64,000 bases of DNA from JAXLVB01 sp046329195. GTDB lineage: Bacteria > Bacteroidota > Bacteroidia > Cytophagales > Spirosomataceae. The position numbers were made by a program, and so were the translations under genes. The stretch lies in assembly GCA_046329195.1 (NCBI GenBank), contig JAXLVB010000001.1:1302001-1366000 (forward strand), in the 5' to 3' direction. Below are positions 52,666 to 61,343 of the stretch, in pieces (position 1 is the first letter of the stretch; each line of letters starts with the position of its first letter). The notes under the pieces were generated by a model. That model was given only the letters and a program-made list of their open reading frames with translations. It ran no database searches and had not been told where the DNA came from.

Positions 52666-53397
52666 ATGAAGAAAAAACCATTTCACGTTCTTTACGAAGA
52701 CAATCACCTCATCATTGTTAACAAGGCGGCAGGTGTATTGGTACAAGGCGACGAAACGGGCGACAAGACCCTCGCCGATTATGTGAAGGATTATATAAAA
52801 ACCAAGTACGAAAAGCCAGGAGATGTATTTTTGGGTACAGTGCACCGCCTCGACCGCCCCGTAAGCGGCATCGTGGTGTTTGCTCGTACGTCAAAAGCAT
52901 TGGAGCGGATGAACGAATTGTTCCGAAAACGAGACGTTCAGAAAACCTATTGGGCAGTAGTACGCAAAAAGCCGGCCCAAAATAAAGGTAAACTCACGCA
53001 CTGGCTGGTCAAAGACGAAGCCCGTAACGTAGTGAAAGCCTATACCAACGAAGCTCCTAATTCGCAAAAAGCAGAGCTTAATTATCAGTATTTGGGCGAA
53101 ATCAACAAGAATCATTTGATAGAGGTTAATCCCATTACAGGGCGCCCGCACCAGATTCGGGTGCAGTTGGCAAGCATGGGTTGCCCGATTCGGGGCGATG
53201 TAAAATACGGTTTCGACCGTGCCAATCCAGATGGAAGTATCAACCTACACGCACGCCGGTTATACTTTGTGCATCCTGTTAAAAAAGAACCTGTTGTGAT
53301 CAAAGCTCCTGTTCCTGAAAACCCTTTCTGGGAAGAGTTTTTGGAACTTGATCGAGAAGATATTAAGTTGAAAAATTTAGATATTTATACCAGTTAA
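52666..53397 (+). CDS. RluA-family RNA pseudouridine synthase
   Basis: A 243-aa protein converting uridine to pseudouridine in rRNA or tRNA. The catalytic motif HRLDRPVSGIVVFARTSKA contains the nucleophilic Asp; VLYEDNHLIIVNKAAGVLVQ opens the fold and GRPHQIRVQLASMGCPIRGD closes the active site. There is no S4 domain, so it belongs to the small RluA/RluC-like members; the target position is unknown. It lies 87 bases after panB on the same strand. Confidence 0.93.
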   Translation: MKKKPFHVLYEDNHLIIVNKAAGVLVQGDETGDKTLADYVKDYIKTKYEKPGDVFLGTVHRLDRPVSGIVVFARTSKALERMNELFRKRDVQKTYWAVVRKKPAQNKGKLTHWLVKDEARNVVKAYTNEAPNSQKAELNYQYLGEINKNHLIEVNPITGRPHQIRVQLASMGCPIRGDVKYGFDRANPDGSINLHARRLYFVHPVKKEPVVIKAPVPENPFWEEFLELDREDIKLKNLDIYTS

Positions 53398-53611
53398 TAC
53401 CAAGTCAACCGATTGTTTCGTTAGTAATAGGTATTCTTTTCTTCACCTACACACTCCGATTATTCTCTTTCAATTCGGTTTGGAACAAACCGTACCTTGT
53501 ATTTTGTAAAGAACAAATAGTACTAATTTTTCAAATTCTAAAAGAACATCTTTGAAATTTGGCTTGTTCTTTGTAAGGTGTTATTTTTCAGGTAATTATA
53601 GTATTGTGCAG

Positions 53612-54379
53612 ATGAAAAGGTTCTTATTGTTTGTAGGTATATTTTTCCTTACTCATCTTGGATTTGGGCAAAAAGCGCCTCGTTTGGTGAGGGTATATTT
53701 GCCTGCTTGGAGCATTTCACTGAAAGGTGGTATCGCCCAGTTTCAAGGCGATATTCGAGACGATGTAGCTTACAAAGGGCTCGGTGCTTTTTTCAAACCC
53801 AGTGGCATACATACGGGCTTTTCGCTACGACGACAGTTTGGACAAGTAGGAGGGATTTCGTTGCAGACGTCCTTGGCCAGTATTCAAGACAGCGAGCATC
53901 AATACTATAGTACTCAATTCAAGACTACGCTGTGGCAGTTTCAACTTCAAGGAGCCTTTGACCTCATCCACATTGTTTATTCCGATGTGCCGTATGGCCG
54001 GCAACGGATTTTTTTAGAGCCAAGTGTGAGTTATGGATTTTCGGCGTTCAGAGCCGCCGCCTATGACCTTGGTCAGACCAAAACTTTACGTGTAACCGAT
54101 GGTTTTCAATGGCGAAGAACCTATTCGTTTGGATTTGAGTGTCGGTATTTTCTTGCCGAAAATCAGGCTATTGGGGTGGATTTTAGTACTTCGTATGTCA
54201 ATACAGATATTCTGGATGCTACCGTAGGTGGTGCATCAGGCTTACTTTTTGAGGGTACAGTACATGATACAACTAACCGCAAGTTTGAAACTGCTAAAGA
54301 CCATTGGGGATATTTTTCGTTTACGTTTACACAGCTGATTCGCCCTACCACCTACCGCACCCCTCAACGGATGCAATGA
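53612..54379 (+). CDS. Predicted outer-membrane beta-barrel protein, unknown function
   Basis: A 255-aa exported protein. The signal peptide is KRFLLFVGIFFLTHLGFGQ (ATG 53612). The rest alternates short amphipathic beta-strands with aromatic ends, e.g. ISLKGGIAQFQGDIRDDVAY, IHTGFSLRRQFGQVGGISLQ and FGFECRYFLAENQAIGVDFS, as in small Bacteroidota barrels of the DUF6089/PorT-like kind. No motif indicates a specific role. It converges with an M28 peptidase gene, eight bases between stops. Confidence 0.75.
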   Translation: MKRFLLFVGIFFLTHLGFGQKAPRLVRVYLPAWSISLKGGIAQFQGDIRDDVAYKGLGAFFKPSGIHTGFSLRRQFGQVGGISLQTSLASIQDSEHQYYSTQFKTTLWQFQLQGAFDLIHIVYSDVPYGRQRIFLEPSVSYGFSAFRAAAYDLGQTKTLRVTDGFQWRRTYSFGFECRYFLAENQAIGVDFSTSYVNTDILDATVGGASGLLFEGTVHDTTNRKFETAKDHWGYFSFTFTQLIRPTTYRTPQRMQ

Positions 54380-54387
54380 GCTGATGT

Positions 54388-55869
54388 TTATTCGCCCCAG
54401 CGCCAGTCCTTGCCAATAATCAATTCTTGTTTTAGCCCTTGTTTCACTAAGAAATCACGGGTGGCCTCGCTGTTGAGCTTCTTGACAGGCAAATCCGAAG
54501 CATTTGCCAAGCCATACAGCATCATGCTCACCGTCCGAACGGTACTTTGCATGTCTTCTTTCTTGACCAAGTTCATACGGTCGCAATTGGCGTGGTAACA
54601 CCGAAATACCTCCATCGAAAGCGTACTACCCGGTGCGGTAGTAGGGACTCCCTCAAGCATAAACCCTTGGTGGTCAGAGTGTAAGCCTGTTCGGCTATTG
54701 TTGTCGTTCGTGTAAGTTGGGTCCACCGATTGGATTTGGGCACCAATCTGGGTAACCAAGGGCATCAATTCGTCACGCCCCATGATGTTGAAGCCTTTCG
54801 GGTTGTTGGTCATGTCCATGTTCATCATCAAGCGTATGTTCTCAATCTCCTTGGTTTTTACCAAATCTTGCACCATAGCTCTGGAGCCAAGAAGCCCTTG
54901 TTCTTCACCCATAAACACCACAAACTCTATTGTGCGTTTGGTTTTGAGATTCAGCGCCTTGAAGGTACGGGCAATGTCCAAGACACTAAACGAACCCAAG
55001 CCATTGTCGGTTGAACCTGTGGCCAAATCCCAGCTATCTAAGTGACCGCCCACGATGATTTTTTCTTTGGAGAGCTTTTTGTCGCTGCCTTTATAGTTGG
55101 CTATCACGTTGCGGGCCTGAATCATCCGACTGAAATTGTGCATGTCAATTACGGCTTGGAGGTTTTCTTCCTGAATCCATTTTCGAATCTGGTTGCCACT
55201 TTCGAGTGATACACAAACCGCCGGAATCGGAATCAAACTACCTGTAACAGAGGCGGTACCCGTTAGCAATATATTGCCAGGCACGGTATTGACCATGATA
55301 ATACCCGTTGCGCCATATTTTATAGCCAGTGCTGTTTTTTCGGAGCGATGCAGGTTCTTTTTTCCTACGACATCGCCCAGTAAGCCAATATTTGCCAGTG
55401 CAATTTTTCCTTTTACTTTGTCTTTTACTGCCTCAAAATCAGCTTCTAAACCGTTGCCTACATCTACAATGGCCCCTTTGACTTTGGCATCTACGGGCGA
55501 ATGCGCCAACGCCACAACCGGAACGTCTCGGTAGTTGTCACTTTTGTTAGGCACCACTACCAATGTTACGGTATCTCGCATCCACGACTCCACCTCAAAC
55601 GTATGATAGCGGGCATCGGTACCATAGCCGTATTTGCGAAGTAGGTTGTAAGCAAACTCCTCGGCACGGCGGCCATTACTGCTACCCGTAAGGCGATGAC
55701 CAATGGTGGCACAGGCTTCGGCGAGGGTTTCGTAAGCCTTGCTATTTTGGGTAACTTCTTGTTGAATCCGTTGAAAAACTTCCTTAAGGTCTTCTTCTCG
55801 GCGATAGGTAGCCGATAGAAAAACCAATGCCACCAGTGCAAGGCACAGGGAATAAATACGATGTTTCAT
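54388..55869 (-). CDS. Secreted M28-family aminopeptidase with PA domain
   Basis: A 493-aa exported zinc peptidase of the carboxypeptidase Q / aminopeptidase branch. It has an N-terminal signal segment (YSLCLALVALVFLSA), an inserted PA domain (about 130-250, VDVGNGLEADFE, GATGIIMVNTVPGN), and the co-catalytic core: GGHLDSWDLATGSTDNGLG, FMGEEQGLLGSRAM (catalytic Glu), MNMDMTNNP and a late His in CYHANCDRMNLV. It likely degrades peptides in the periplasm or outside. Confidence 0.9.
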   Translation of the reverse strand: MKHRIYSLCLALVALVFLSATYRREEDLKEVFQRIQQEVTQNSKAYETLAEACATIGHRLTGSSNGRRAEEFAYNLLRKYGYGTDARYHTFEVESWMRDTVTLVVVPNKSDNYRDVPVVALAHSPVDAKVKGAIVDVGNGLEADFEAVKDKVKGKIALANIGLLGDVVGKKNLHRSEKTALAIKYGATGIIMVNTVPGNILLTGTASVTGSLIPIPAVCVSLESGNQIRKWIQEENLQAVIDMHNFSRMIQARNVIANYKGSDKKLSKEKIIVGGHLDSWDLATGSTDNGLGSFSVLDIARTFKALNLKTKRTIEFVVFMGEEQGLLGSRAMVQDLVKTKEIENIRLMMNMDMTNNPKGFNIMGRDELMPLVTQIGAQIQSVDPTYTNDNNSRTGLHSDHQGFMLEGVPTTAPGSTLSMEVFRCYHANCDRMNLVKKEDMQSTVRTVSMMLYGLANASDLPVKKLNSEATRDFLVKQGLKQELIIGKDWRWGE

Positions 55870-56169
55870 AGAGGATTAGTAAGGGATATAGTTAAAGGGT
55901 TCTTTTGGTTTTGGGTAATGGTTGATATGGATACTTAACGCTATAATTTTGAAGAGGAGATGTGAAGAAGGATTCAGCTATAAAAATACAAAAAAACTAA
56001 ATACAATGTTTATCTGGCTCCGCTATCGCTACTAAGAAACTGAAAATACGTTTTAACTGAGCCAACTACTGCTTTTATCGAAACAAGTATTGATTTGTGG
56101 ACAAACATTACTATCTTAGCTTTACCAAGCAAGGCAAAACCATTTACTTTTAGATAAACCGCTGCACGT
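55870..56169. other. Divergent intergenic region
   Basis: 300 AT-rich bases between the M28 peptidase gene (left) and an exported protein gene (right). It must hold both promoters. I see A-tracts around 55980-56000 but no exact TAnnTTTG element, terminator or small gene. Confidence 0.4.
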
Positions 56170-56931
56170 ATGAGACTGATTCTTGGTATTATCATTTCGT
56201 GGATAGTCACGGGTAGTGTTGCTCAATCATTAGAAGGTACTTGGTATGGAGAAGTAACCAACAGCGGGGCTTCGATGCAAAGCCAATTAATCTTGAAAGT
56301 TTCAGCTAATAAGCAAGTTACAGGAGAGCAGCAGGTGTTTAGCAATGGAGTCAAAGACATTTATACCCTTAGTGGTAATAGTTCCAATGGTGTTTTGCAA
56401 GGAAAACTCACTTACAAAGATGGGGCAGTTTTTGATGTTGTGTTGCAGTTGCAAACCGAAATACTCTCACAAAAAATCTACTACAACGGCCAACTGCTTT
56501 TGGAAGGGCGATTTTCTAAAAATAAATCAGCTTCTGCTAGCACTACCACCCAAGCCGATGGTTTGTACCGAGACCCTAAGCTCGTCGGGAAATGGATTTA
56601 CAGCGAAAACTACTCCAGTTCGGGTGGTTATTACGGCGGAGTGAGTTCGGCTATTGTCCTTCAGGCTGATGGCTCGGTTGACGACGGTGGGGCAACCTCA
56701 TACGCCAATGGAGGCGGCAACTCAGTCACAAATCAAGGAGGTGGTAATCAGACGATTGCACAACTCAAAGCATTAGGAGCAAAGTGGTTTACCAAAGGAA
56801 ACATCTTTTGTTGGCGTATTATCGTCAATGGCAAAACCACTGACGTCGAAAGCTCAAAATACTACCTCGAAAACAATGCTTTGCTGCTGACCGACCTAAA
56901 AACAGGCAAAAAAACACTCTATACTCGATAG
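56170..56931 (+). CDS. Exported protein of unknown function
   Basis: A 253-aa protein with a signal peptide (LILGIIISWIVTGSVAQ). The mature part starts LEGTWYGEV, resembling lipocalin-like or DUF-type beta-barrel calyces, and contains two similar beta-rich halves: LEGTWYGEVTNSGA (about 20-33) and LVGKWIYSENYSSSGGYYGG (about 140-160), joined by a Ser/Thr/Ala-rich linker. A Gly/Asn-rich loop (about 180-200) is notable. The repeat of the G-x-W opening suggests duplication. Function unknown. Confidence 0.7.
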   Translation: MRLILGIIISWIVTGSVAQSLEGTWYGEVTNSGASMQSQLILKVSANKQVTGEQQVFSNGVKDIYTLSGNSSNGVLQGKLTYKDGAVFDVVLQLQTEILSQKIYYNGQLLLEGRFSKNKSASASTTTQADGLYRDPKLVGKWIYSENYSSSGGYYGGVSSAIVLQADGSVDDGGATSYANGGGNSVTNQGGGNQTIAQLKALGAKWFTKGNIFCWRIIVNGKTTDVESSKYYLENNALLLTDLKTGKKTLYTR

Positions 56932-56959
56932 GCGTCGTTTTGTTTAGTATTTGGCCGTT

Positions 56960-58222
56960 TTATCGCCGTACAGGTACAAAAAGCAGGTTCTTTTTGTCAA
57001 AAAAAGTACCCTTCCACGTACCTAATCCTTCTATTTTGTAGCTGGGTGGCACGGCCATTAGGGTAGCCATAATGCTATGTAGCTTTTGGCCGGGGGCTAA
57101 TTTTTTGTAAAGGGCATCTACAATCGGCTTGTGGTTTTGTTCGTAGTCGGGTATCATTTCTTGGTACTTGACCATTACTCCTGCCGTTTTTATCTTGCTG
57201 GTTCCACCGAGTGCCATCTTATCAATCACGTCGGCTTGGTTTTGAGTATCGTTGTTGTTATTCTGTTTTTTGAACATCCTCAAAAACTCATCCGCACTCT
57301 TGCCATCGGGCGAGAAGAAATTAAACCGCACTAAATACTCACCACTATCCACCTCGTGCGACGAAATATTTTCTACTGTAGCGTCCACAATGTAGTAGTC
57401 TAGCGAATAATCTACCTTAAAGAGGTCGTATTGGCTTTGCGTGGGGTCTGGATTAAATTTAATGAGGTTGTGAACGGTGATTTTCACTTCGTCGTTTTGC
57501 AACACTACATTCACCGGAATCGTTTGGGTTTTACCAGTAACTTTACGAGATGGATTAGCCTGACTTACCGATGGTGCAGCACCCAGGCCGCCGATTGAAC
57601 TTACCGACGCTTTTGTAAAATCAGCTCCATTATCAGAAGTAATGACGACACCCATCAAAGCACTGCTGGGCAAACCTTCAATGAGTACTGGCGGATGTAG
57701 TGTTTGGGCAAGGTCAATACTGGTGATTTTTCCTTTAGCACGTTGACCTTTAAAGTTTTGATATTCAAACTCGTCGCCTATTTTAATCATGCCTTTTAGG
57801 TCGCTGATGCTAGTACTAAACTCGTTGGGTTTATCGCCCAAAAACGCCGTAGCTGTTTTGAACGAAAAGGCTCGTTTGGTCGGTACATTGAAGTTGGCTA
57901 TATCGTAAGAGGCTAAGGTCTGGCCTACCGACACGGTGCCGTTGAGCACATAGAGGGCCTCATCAAACTTGGTGCTTTGGCCTGCACTAATGGGTTCTAT
58001 AACGGCCAACTGGGCGTATCCTTTGAGCTCGCCATTTTGTACGATGGCTACCTCGGTTTGGTTTTTGGCTGTTCCGCTTAATACTTTAAACTGTACTTGA
58101 TAGATGTCAAAAGGTTCTTGTTTTGCAGCTAGTTTGACTTTGGTGAGTTGAATTTTGGTATTTTGAGCAACTAATGGAAGCGAAAGCAACAAACCAAAAC
58201 TGAGAGCAAGAATGTTTTTCAT
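56960..58222 (-). CDS. Large exported protein of unknown function
   Basis: A 420-aa exported protein (signal NILALSFGLLLSLPLVAQ; ATG 58222 rather than TTG 58234). The mature chain is beta-rich, with internal similarity between segments such as VGQTLASYDIANFNVP and IGDEFEYQNFKGQRAKG. It has no recognised catalytic motif. A long C-terminal part contains Asn-rich NNNNDTQNQ. It may be a binding or adhesion-like periplasmic protein; I cannot assign a family. Confidence 0.65.
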   Translation of the reverse strand: MKNILALSFGLLLSLPLVAQNTKIQLTKVKLAAKQEPFDIYQVQFKVLSGTAKNQTEVAIVQNGELKGYAQLAVIEPISAGQSTKFDEALYVLNGTVSVGQTLASYDIANFNVPTKRAFSFKTATAFLGDKPNEFSTSISDLKGMIKIGDEFEYQNFKGQRAKGKITSIDLAQTLHPPVLIEGLPSSALMGVVITSDNGADFTKASVSSIGGLGAAPSVSQANPSRKVTGKTQTIPVNVVLQNDEVKITVHNLIKFNPDPTQSQYDLFKVDYSLDYYIVDATVENISSHEVDSGEYLVRFNFFSPDGKSADEFLRMFKKQNNNNDTQNQADVIDKMALGGTSKIKTAGVMVKYQEMIPDYEQNHKPIVDALYKKLAPGQKLHSIMATLMAVPPSYKIEGLGTWKGTFFDKKNLLFVPVRR

Positions 58223-58361
58223 AGATGACGACAAACCGTTATGTATCGTTTAGGAAAATGCTTTTTCGAGCGAAACAGTTGCAATGCTAAAGATTTGGCT
58301 TTAGAATCGCAAGAAAAACGAAAAGCTACCATCTCAAATTGGCTACAGTGATTGATTTACC

Positions 58362-60275
58362 ATGTCTAGCTCGTTCTTGACCGACATCTTGCAGCGCTAT
58401 TGGGGGCACACGTCGTTTCGTCCCCTGCAAGAAGACATCATCACTTCGGTGCTGGAGGGACACGATACGCTTGCACTGCTGCCAACGGGTGGGGGCAAAT
58501 CGGTGTGCTTTCAGGTACCCGCCATGGCAATGGACGGCATCTGTATAGTGGTGTCGCCATTGATTGCTTTGATGAAAGACCAAGTAGAGCACCTACGCCG
58601 GAAGGGTATCTTGGCAACGGCCGTGTACTCGGGCATGCACCGCAATGAAATTGATATTCAGCTAGATAACTGTATTTACGGTAACTATAAATTCTTGTAT
58701 GTATCGCCCGAACGCCTGCAAACCGACCTGCTAAAAGCACGGGTCAAACAAATGAAGGTGTGTTTGCTGGCCATAGACGAAGCGCATTGTATTTCGCAAT
58801 GGGGGTATGATTTTCGGCCACCTTATTTGCAAATTGCGGAGTTTCGGACACTCATCCCCGATGCCAAACTGATAGCCCTCACTGCTACGGCTACTCCTAA
58901 TGTGCAGTTAGACATTCAGGAAAAGTTGGGAATGGATAATGCGAAGGTTTTTCAGAAAAGTTTTGCACGTGCCAACCTGTCTTATTCAGCGTTTAGGGAA
59001 GAAAACAAAGAGAAAAAACTGCTTGATATTTTGCAGAAAGTGCCTGGCTGCGCTGTGGTGTATGTGCGCAACCGCCGACGCACCCAAGAACTAGCCACAT
59101 GGCTTACCCGCTGCCAAATTCAAGCTACATTTTATCATGCGGGGCTGGTGTCGAGTGAGCGGTCTAAGCGACAAGAAGACTGGATTCACAACCGAGTACG
59201 AGTGATGGTGGCCACCAATGCGTTTGGGATGGGTATTGACAAACCCGACGTACGAGTGGTGGTACACATGGACTTACCCGAGTCGCTGGAGGCCTATTAC
59301 CAAGAAGCAGGCCGAGCAGGCCGTGACGAGAAAAAAGCCTACGCAGTGGCACTGTTTGACCAACAAGACCTCGATAACTTGGAGCGCAACGTCCAGCAGA
59401 GCTACCCACCCATTGACGAGCTACGACGAGTATATCAAGCCTTGGCGAATTACTATCAGTTGGCTATTGGCGCAGGCGAATTCGCCAGTTATGACTTTGA
59501 TTTACAGCATTTTCAGACTACCTACGGCTTGAGTAGTACCAACACCTACTATGCCCTCAAGAAACTCGAAGAGGAAGGCTTTATTCAACTCAACGAAGCC
59601 TTTTTTGCCCCATCAAAACTGTATTTTACTGCCGACAACAAAGAACTGTACCAGTTTCAGGTAGCACATGCTCGCTTTGATGCTTTCATTAAGCTCTTGT
59701 TGCGGATGTATGGTGGTGAAGCCTACACCAACTTCGTGACGATTTCGGAGACCGCACTGGCCAAAAACTTCATGGTACCCCTAGAAGAAGTGATACGAAT
59801 GTTACAATTTTTGCAACAGCAAGGGCTACTCACTTATGAAAAGCAGAAAGATAAACCCCAACTTACGTTTTTGACACCTCGGTTCGACGCCGCCACCTTG
59901 CCTTTGGCAGTGCAAGAGATTGAGACCCGAAAAAATCGAGATTTGGCCAAAGTGCGTTCGGTGGCACATTACATGGAGCATTCATATCGTTGCCGCACGC
60001 AGTTGCTATTAGAATATTTTGGCGAAAAAGGTTACCAAACCTGTGGCATTTGTGATAATTGCATTGCACGCCGCAAGCAATACACCGATAATCCCGACTT
60101 CGAGACACAACGAGTGCAGATTTTGCAAGTCTTGAGTCAAACCGATTTGAGCATAAATAAGCTAGTGGGCTTATTAGCTCCCCGCAACGAAGCCCAATTA
60201 CTCGAAACCATTCGGCAATTGCTCGCTTCCGAAGAAATTGCCTACGACGCCGTAGGGAATTTATATAAAAAGTGA
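58362..60275 (+). CDS. RecQ-type ATP-dependent helicase, short form
   Basis: A 637-aa RecQ-like helicase. Motifs: FRPLQEDII, LLPTGGGKSVCFQ, AIDEAHCISQWGYDFRPPY, TATATPN, VVYVRNRRRTQEL, YHAGLVSSERSKRQ and EAGRAGRDEKK. A zinc motif (CRTQLLLEYFGEKGYQTCG, then ICDNC) follows a winged-helix region; there is no HRDC domain, unlike the 710-aa recQ at 36133. In Bacteroidota such short RecQ paralogues are common; their division of labour is unclear. It is probably co-transcribed with the bestrophin gene 40 bases downstream. Confidence 0.9.
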   Translation: MSSSFLTDILQRYWGHTSFRPLQEDIITSVLEGHDTLALLPTGGGKSVCFQVPAMAMDGICIVVSPLIALMKDQVEHLRRKGILATAVYSGMHRNEIDIQLDNCIYGNYKFLYVSPERLQTDLLKARVKQMKVCLLAIDEAHCISQWGYDFRPPYLQIAEFRTLIPDAKLIALTATATPNVQLDIQEKLGMDNAKVFQKSFARANLSYSAFREENKEKKLLDILQKVPGCAVVYVRNRRRTQELATWLTRCQIQATFYHAGLVSSERSKRQEDWIHNRVRVMVATNAFGMGIDKPDVRVVVHMDLPESLEAYYQEAGRAGRDEKKAYAVALFDQQDLDNLERNVQQSYPPIDELRRVYQALANYYQLAIGAGEFASYDFDLQHFQTTYGLSSTNTYYALKKLEEEGFIQLNEAFFAPSKLYFTADNKELYQFQVAHARFDAFIKLLLRMYGGEAYTNFVTISETALAKNFMVPLEEVIRMLQFLQQQGLLTYEKQKDKPQLTFLTPRFDAATLPLAVQEIETRKNRDLAKVRSVAHYMEHSYRCRTQLLLEYFGEKGYQTCGICDNCIARRKQYTDNPDFETQRVQILQVLSQTDLSINKLVGLLAPRNEAQLLETIRQLLASEEIAYDAVGNLYKK

Positions 60276-60315
60276 GTTATTGCACTAAATCGCAAACTAC
60301 CTCAACCCATTTGGC

Positions 60316-61197
60316 ATGATTGATTACAACCCCAAAGACTGGTTCAAATTTATTTTTCGATTTCATAAAGCAGACACCGTTCGGAAGCTTTCGTCTTTGC
60401 TTATCATGATGGCTGTATATTCGGCAGTTGTTGCCTACGTGATGATCGATTGGTTAGAGATAAGCGAAAAATCAGACCTCAAAAACGTTTCTGCCATGCA
60501 CTCGCTTTTGGGGTTTGTGATTTCGATGCTGTTGGTATTCAGAACCAACACCGCCTACGACCGCTGGTGGGAAGGTCGCAAACTTTGGGGTGGTTTGGTC
60601 AATAATAGTCGTAATTTGGGTATTAAGTTAAGTGGATTATTGGAGCCTGACCAAGTGGAAGCCCGCTTGTTTTTTGGGGTAATGATTCCGAATTTTGCGT
60701 TTGTGCTGAAAAACCACTTGCGCAAAAAATTCATCGAAAAAGAGTTTGAAGAACTTGAATCATTTAAAATCAAGGACTTAGACCTGTCCGAACACGTGCC
60801 TAACCAAGTGGCTCACATTATTTTCAAGAAAGTAGTGCAATTACAGCACGATGGCATTCTAAGAGCCGAGCACCTGTTGATTCTGAACTCCGAATTACAG
60901 TCGTTGGCGGAGACTTGTGGGGCTTGCGAGCGCATTAAAAACACACCGATTCCGTTTTCGTATAGCTCTTTTCTCAAGAAATTCATCTTTTTTTACTGTC
61001 TTACCTTGCCCATTGGCTATGTGTTTTCGTTGCATTACTTTGTGGTGCCTTTTGTAGTGTTCATTTTTTACGTCTTGGCAAGCCTCGAACTCATCGCCGA
61101 AGAAATCGAAGATCCCTTTGGTGTGGATGCTAACGACCTCCCCACCGACCAACTCTGTCAGGGTATTCGTAAGACGGTCCATGAGTTGTTTTTGTAG
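60316..61197 (+). CDS. Bestrophin-family ion channel
   Basis: A 293-aa inner-membrane protein of the bacterial bestrophin (UPF0187) family, forming pentameric ion channels. It has a hydrophobic segment near 25-45, the pore region LLGFVISMLLVFRTNTAYDR and RWWEGRKLWGGLVNNSRNLG, two C-terminal helices (about 225-265), and the typical end EEIEDPFGVDANDLP. Prokaryotic members are often cation selective. Start ATG at 60316. Confidence 0.92.
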   Translation: MIDYNPKDWFKFIFRFHKADTVRKLSSLLIMMAVYSAVVAYVMIDWLEISEKSDLKNVSAMHSLLGFVISMLLVFRTNTAYDRWWEGRKLWGGLVNNSRNLGIKLSGLLEPDQVEARLFFGVMIPNFAFVLKNHLRKKFIEKEFEELESFKIKDLDLSEHVPNQVAHIIFKKVVQLQHDGILRAEHLLILNSELQSLAETCGACERIKNTPIPFSYSSFLKKFIFFYCLTLPIGYVFSLHYFVVPFVVFIFYVLASLELIAEEIEDPFGVDANDLPTDQLCQGIRKTVHELFL

Positions 61198-61343
61198 CCT
61201 ATCCCTTCGCTTACTCAGAGCAGAATAGACCTAAATTAGCCGTTCAGTTGTTGTAAGAAAAAGCTACTATATTTTACAAAAATAGTATGCTTGCATAATA
61301 ATTTTTTGTGCGTAACTTCGTGCAAAAAAGGACACAAAACAAC

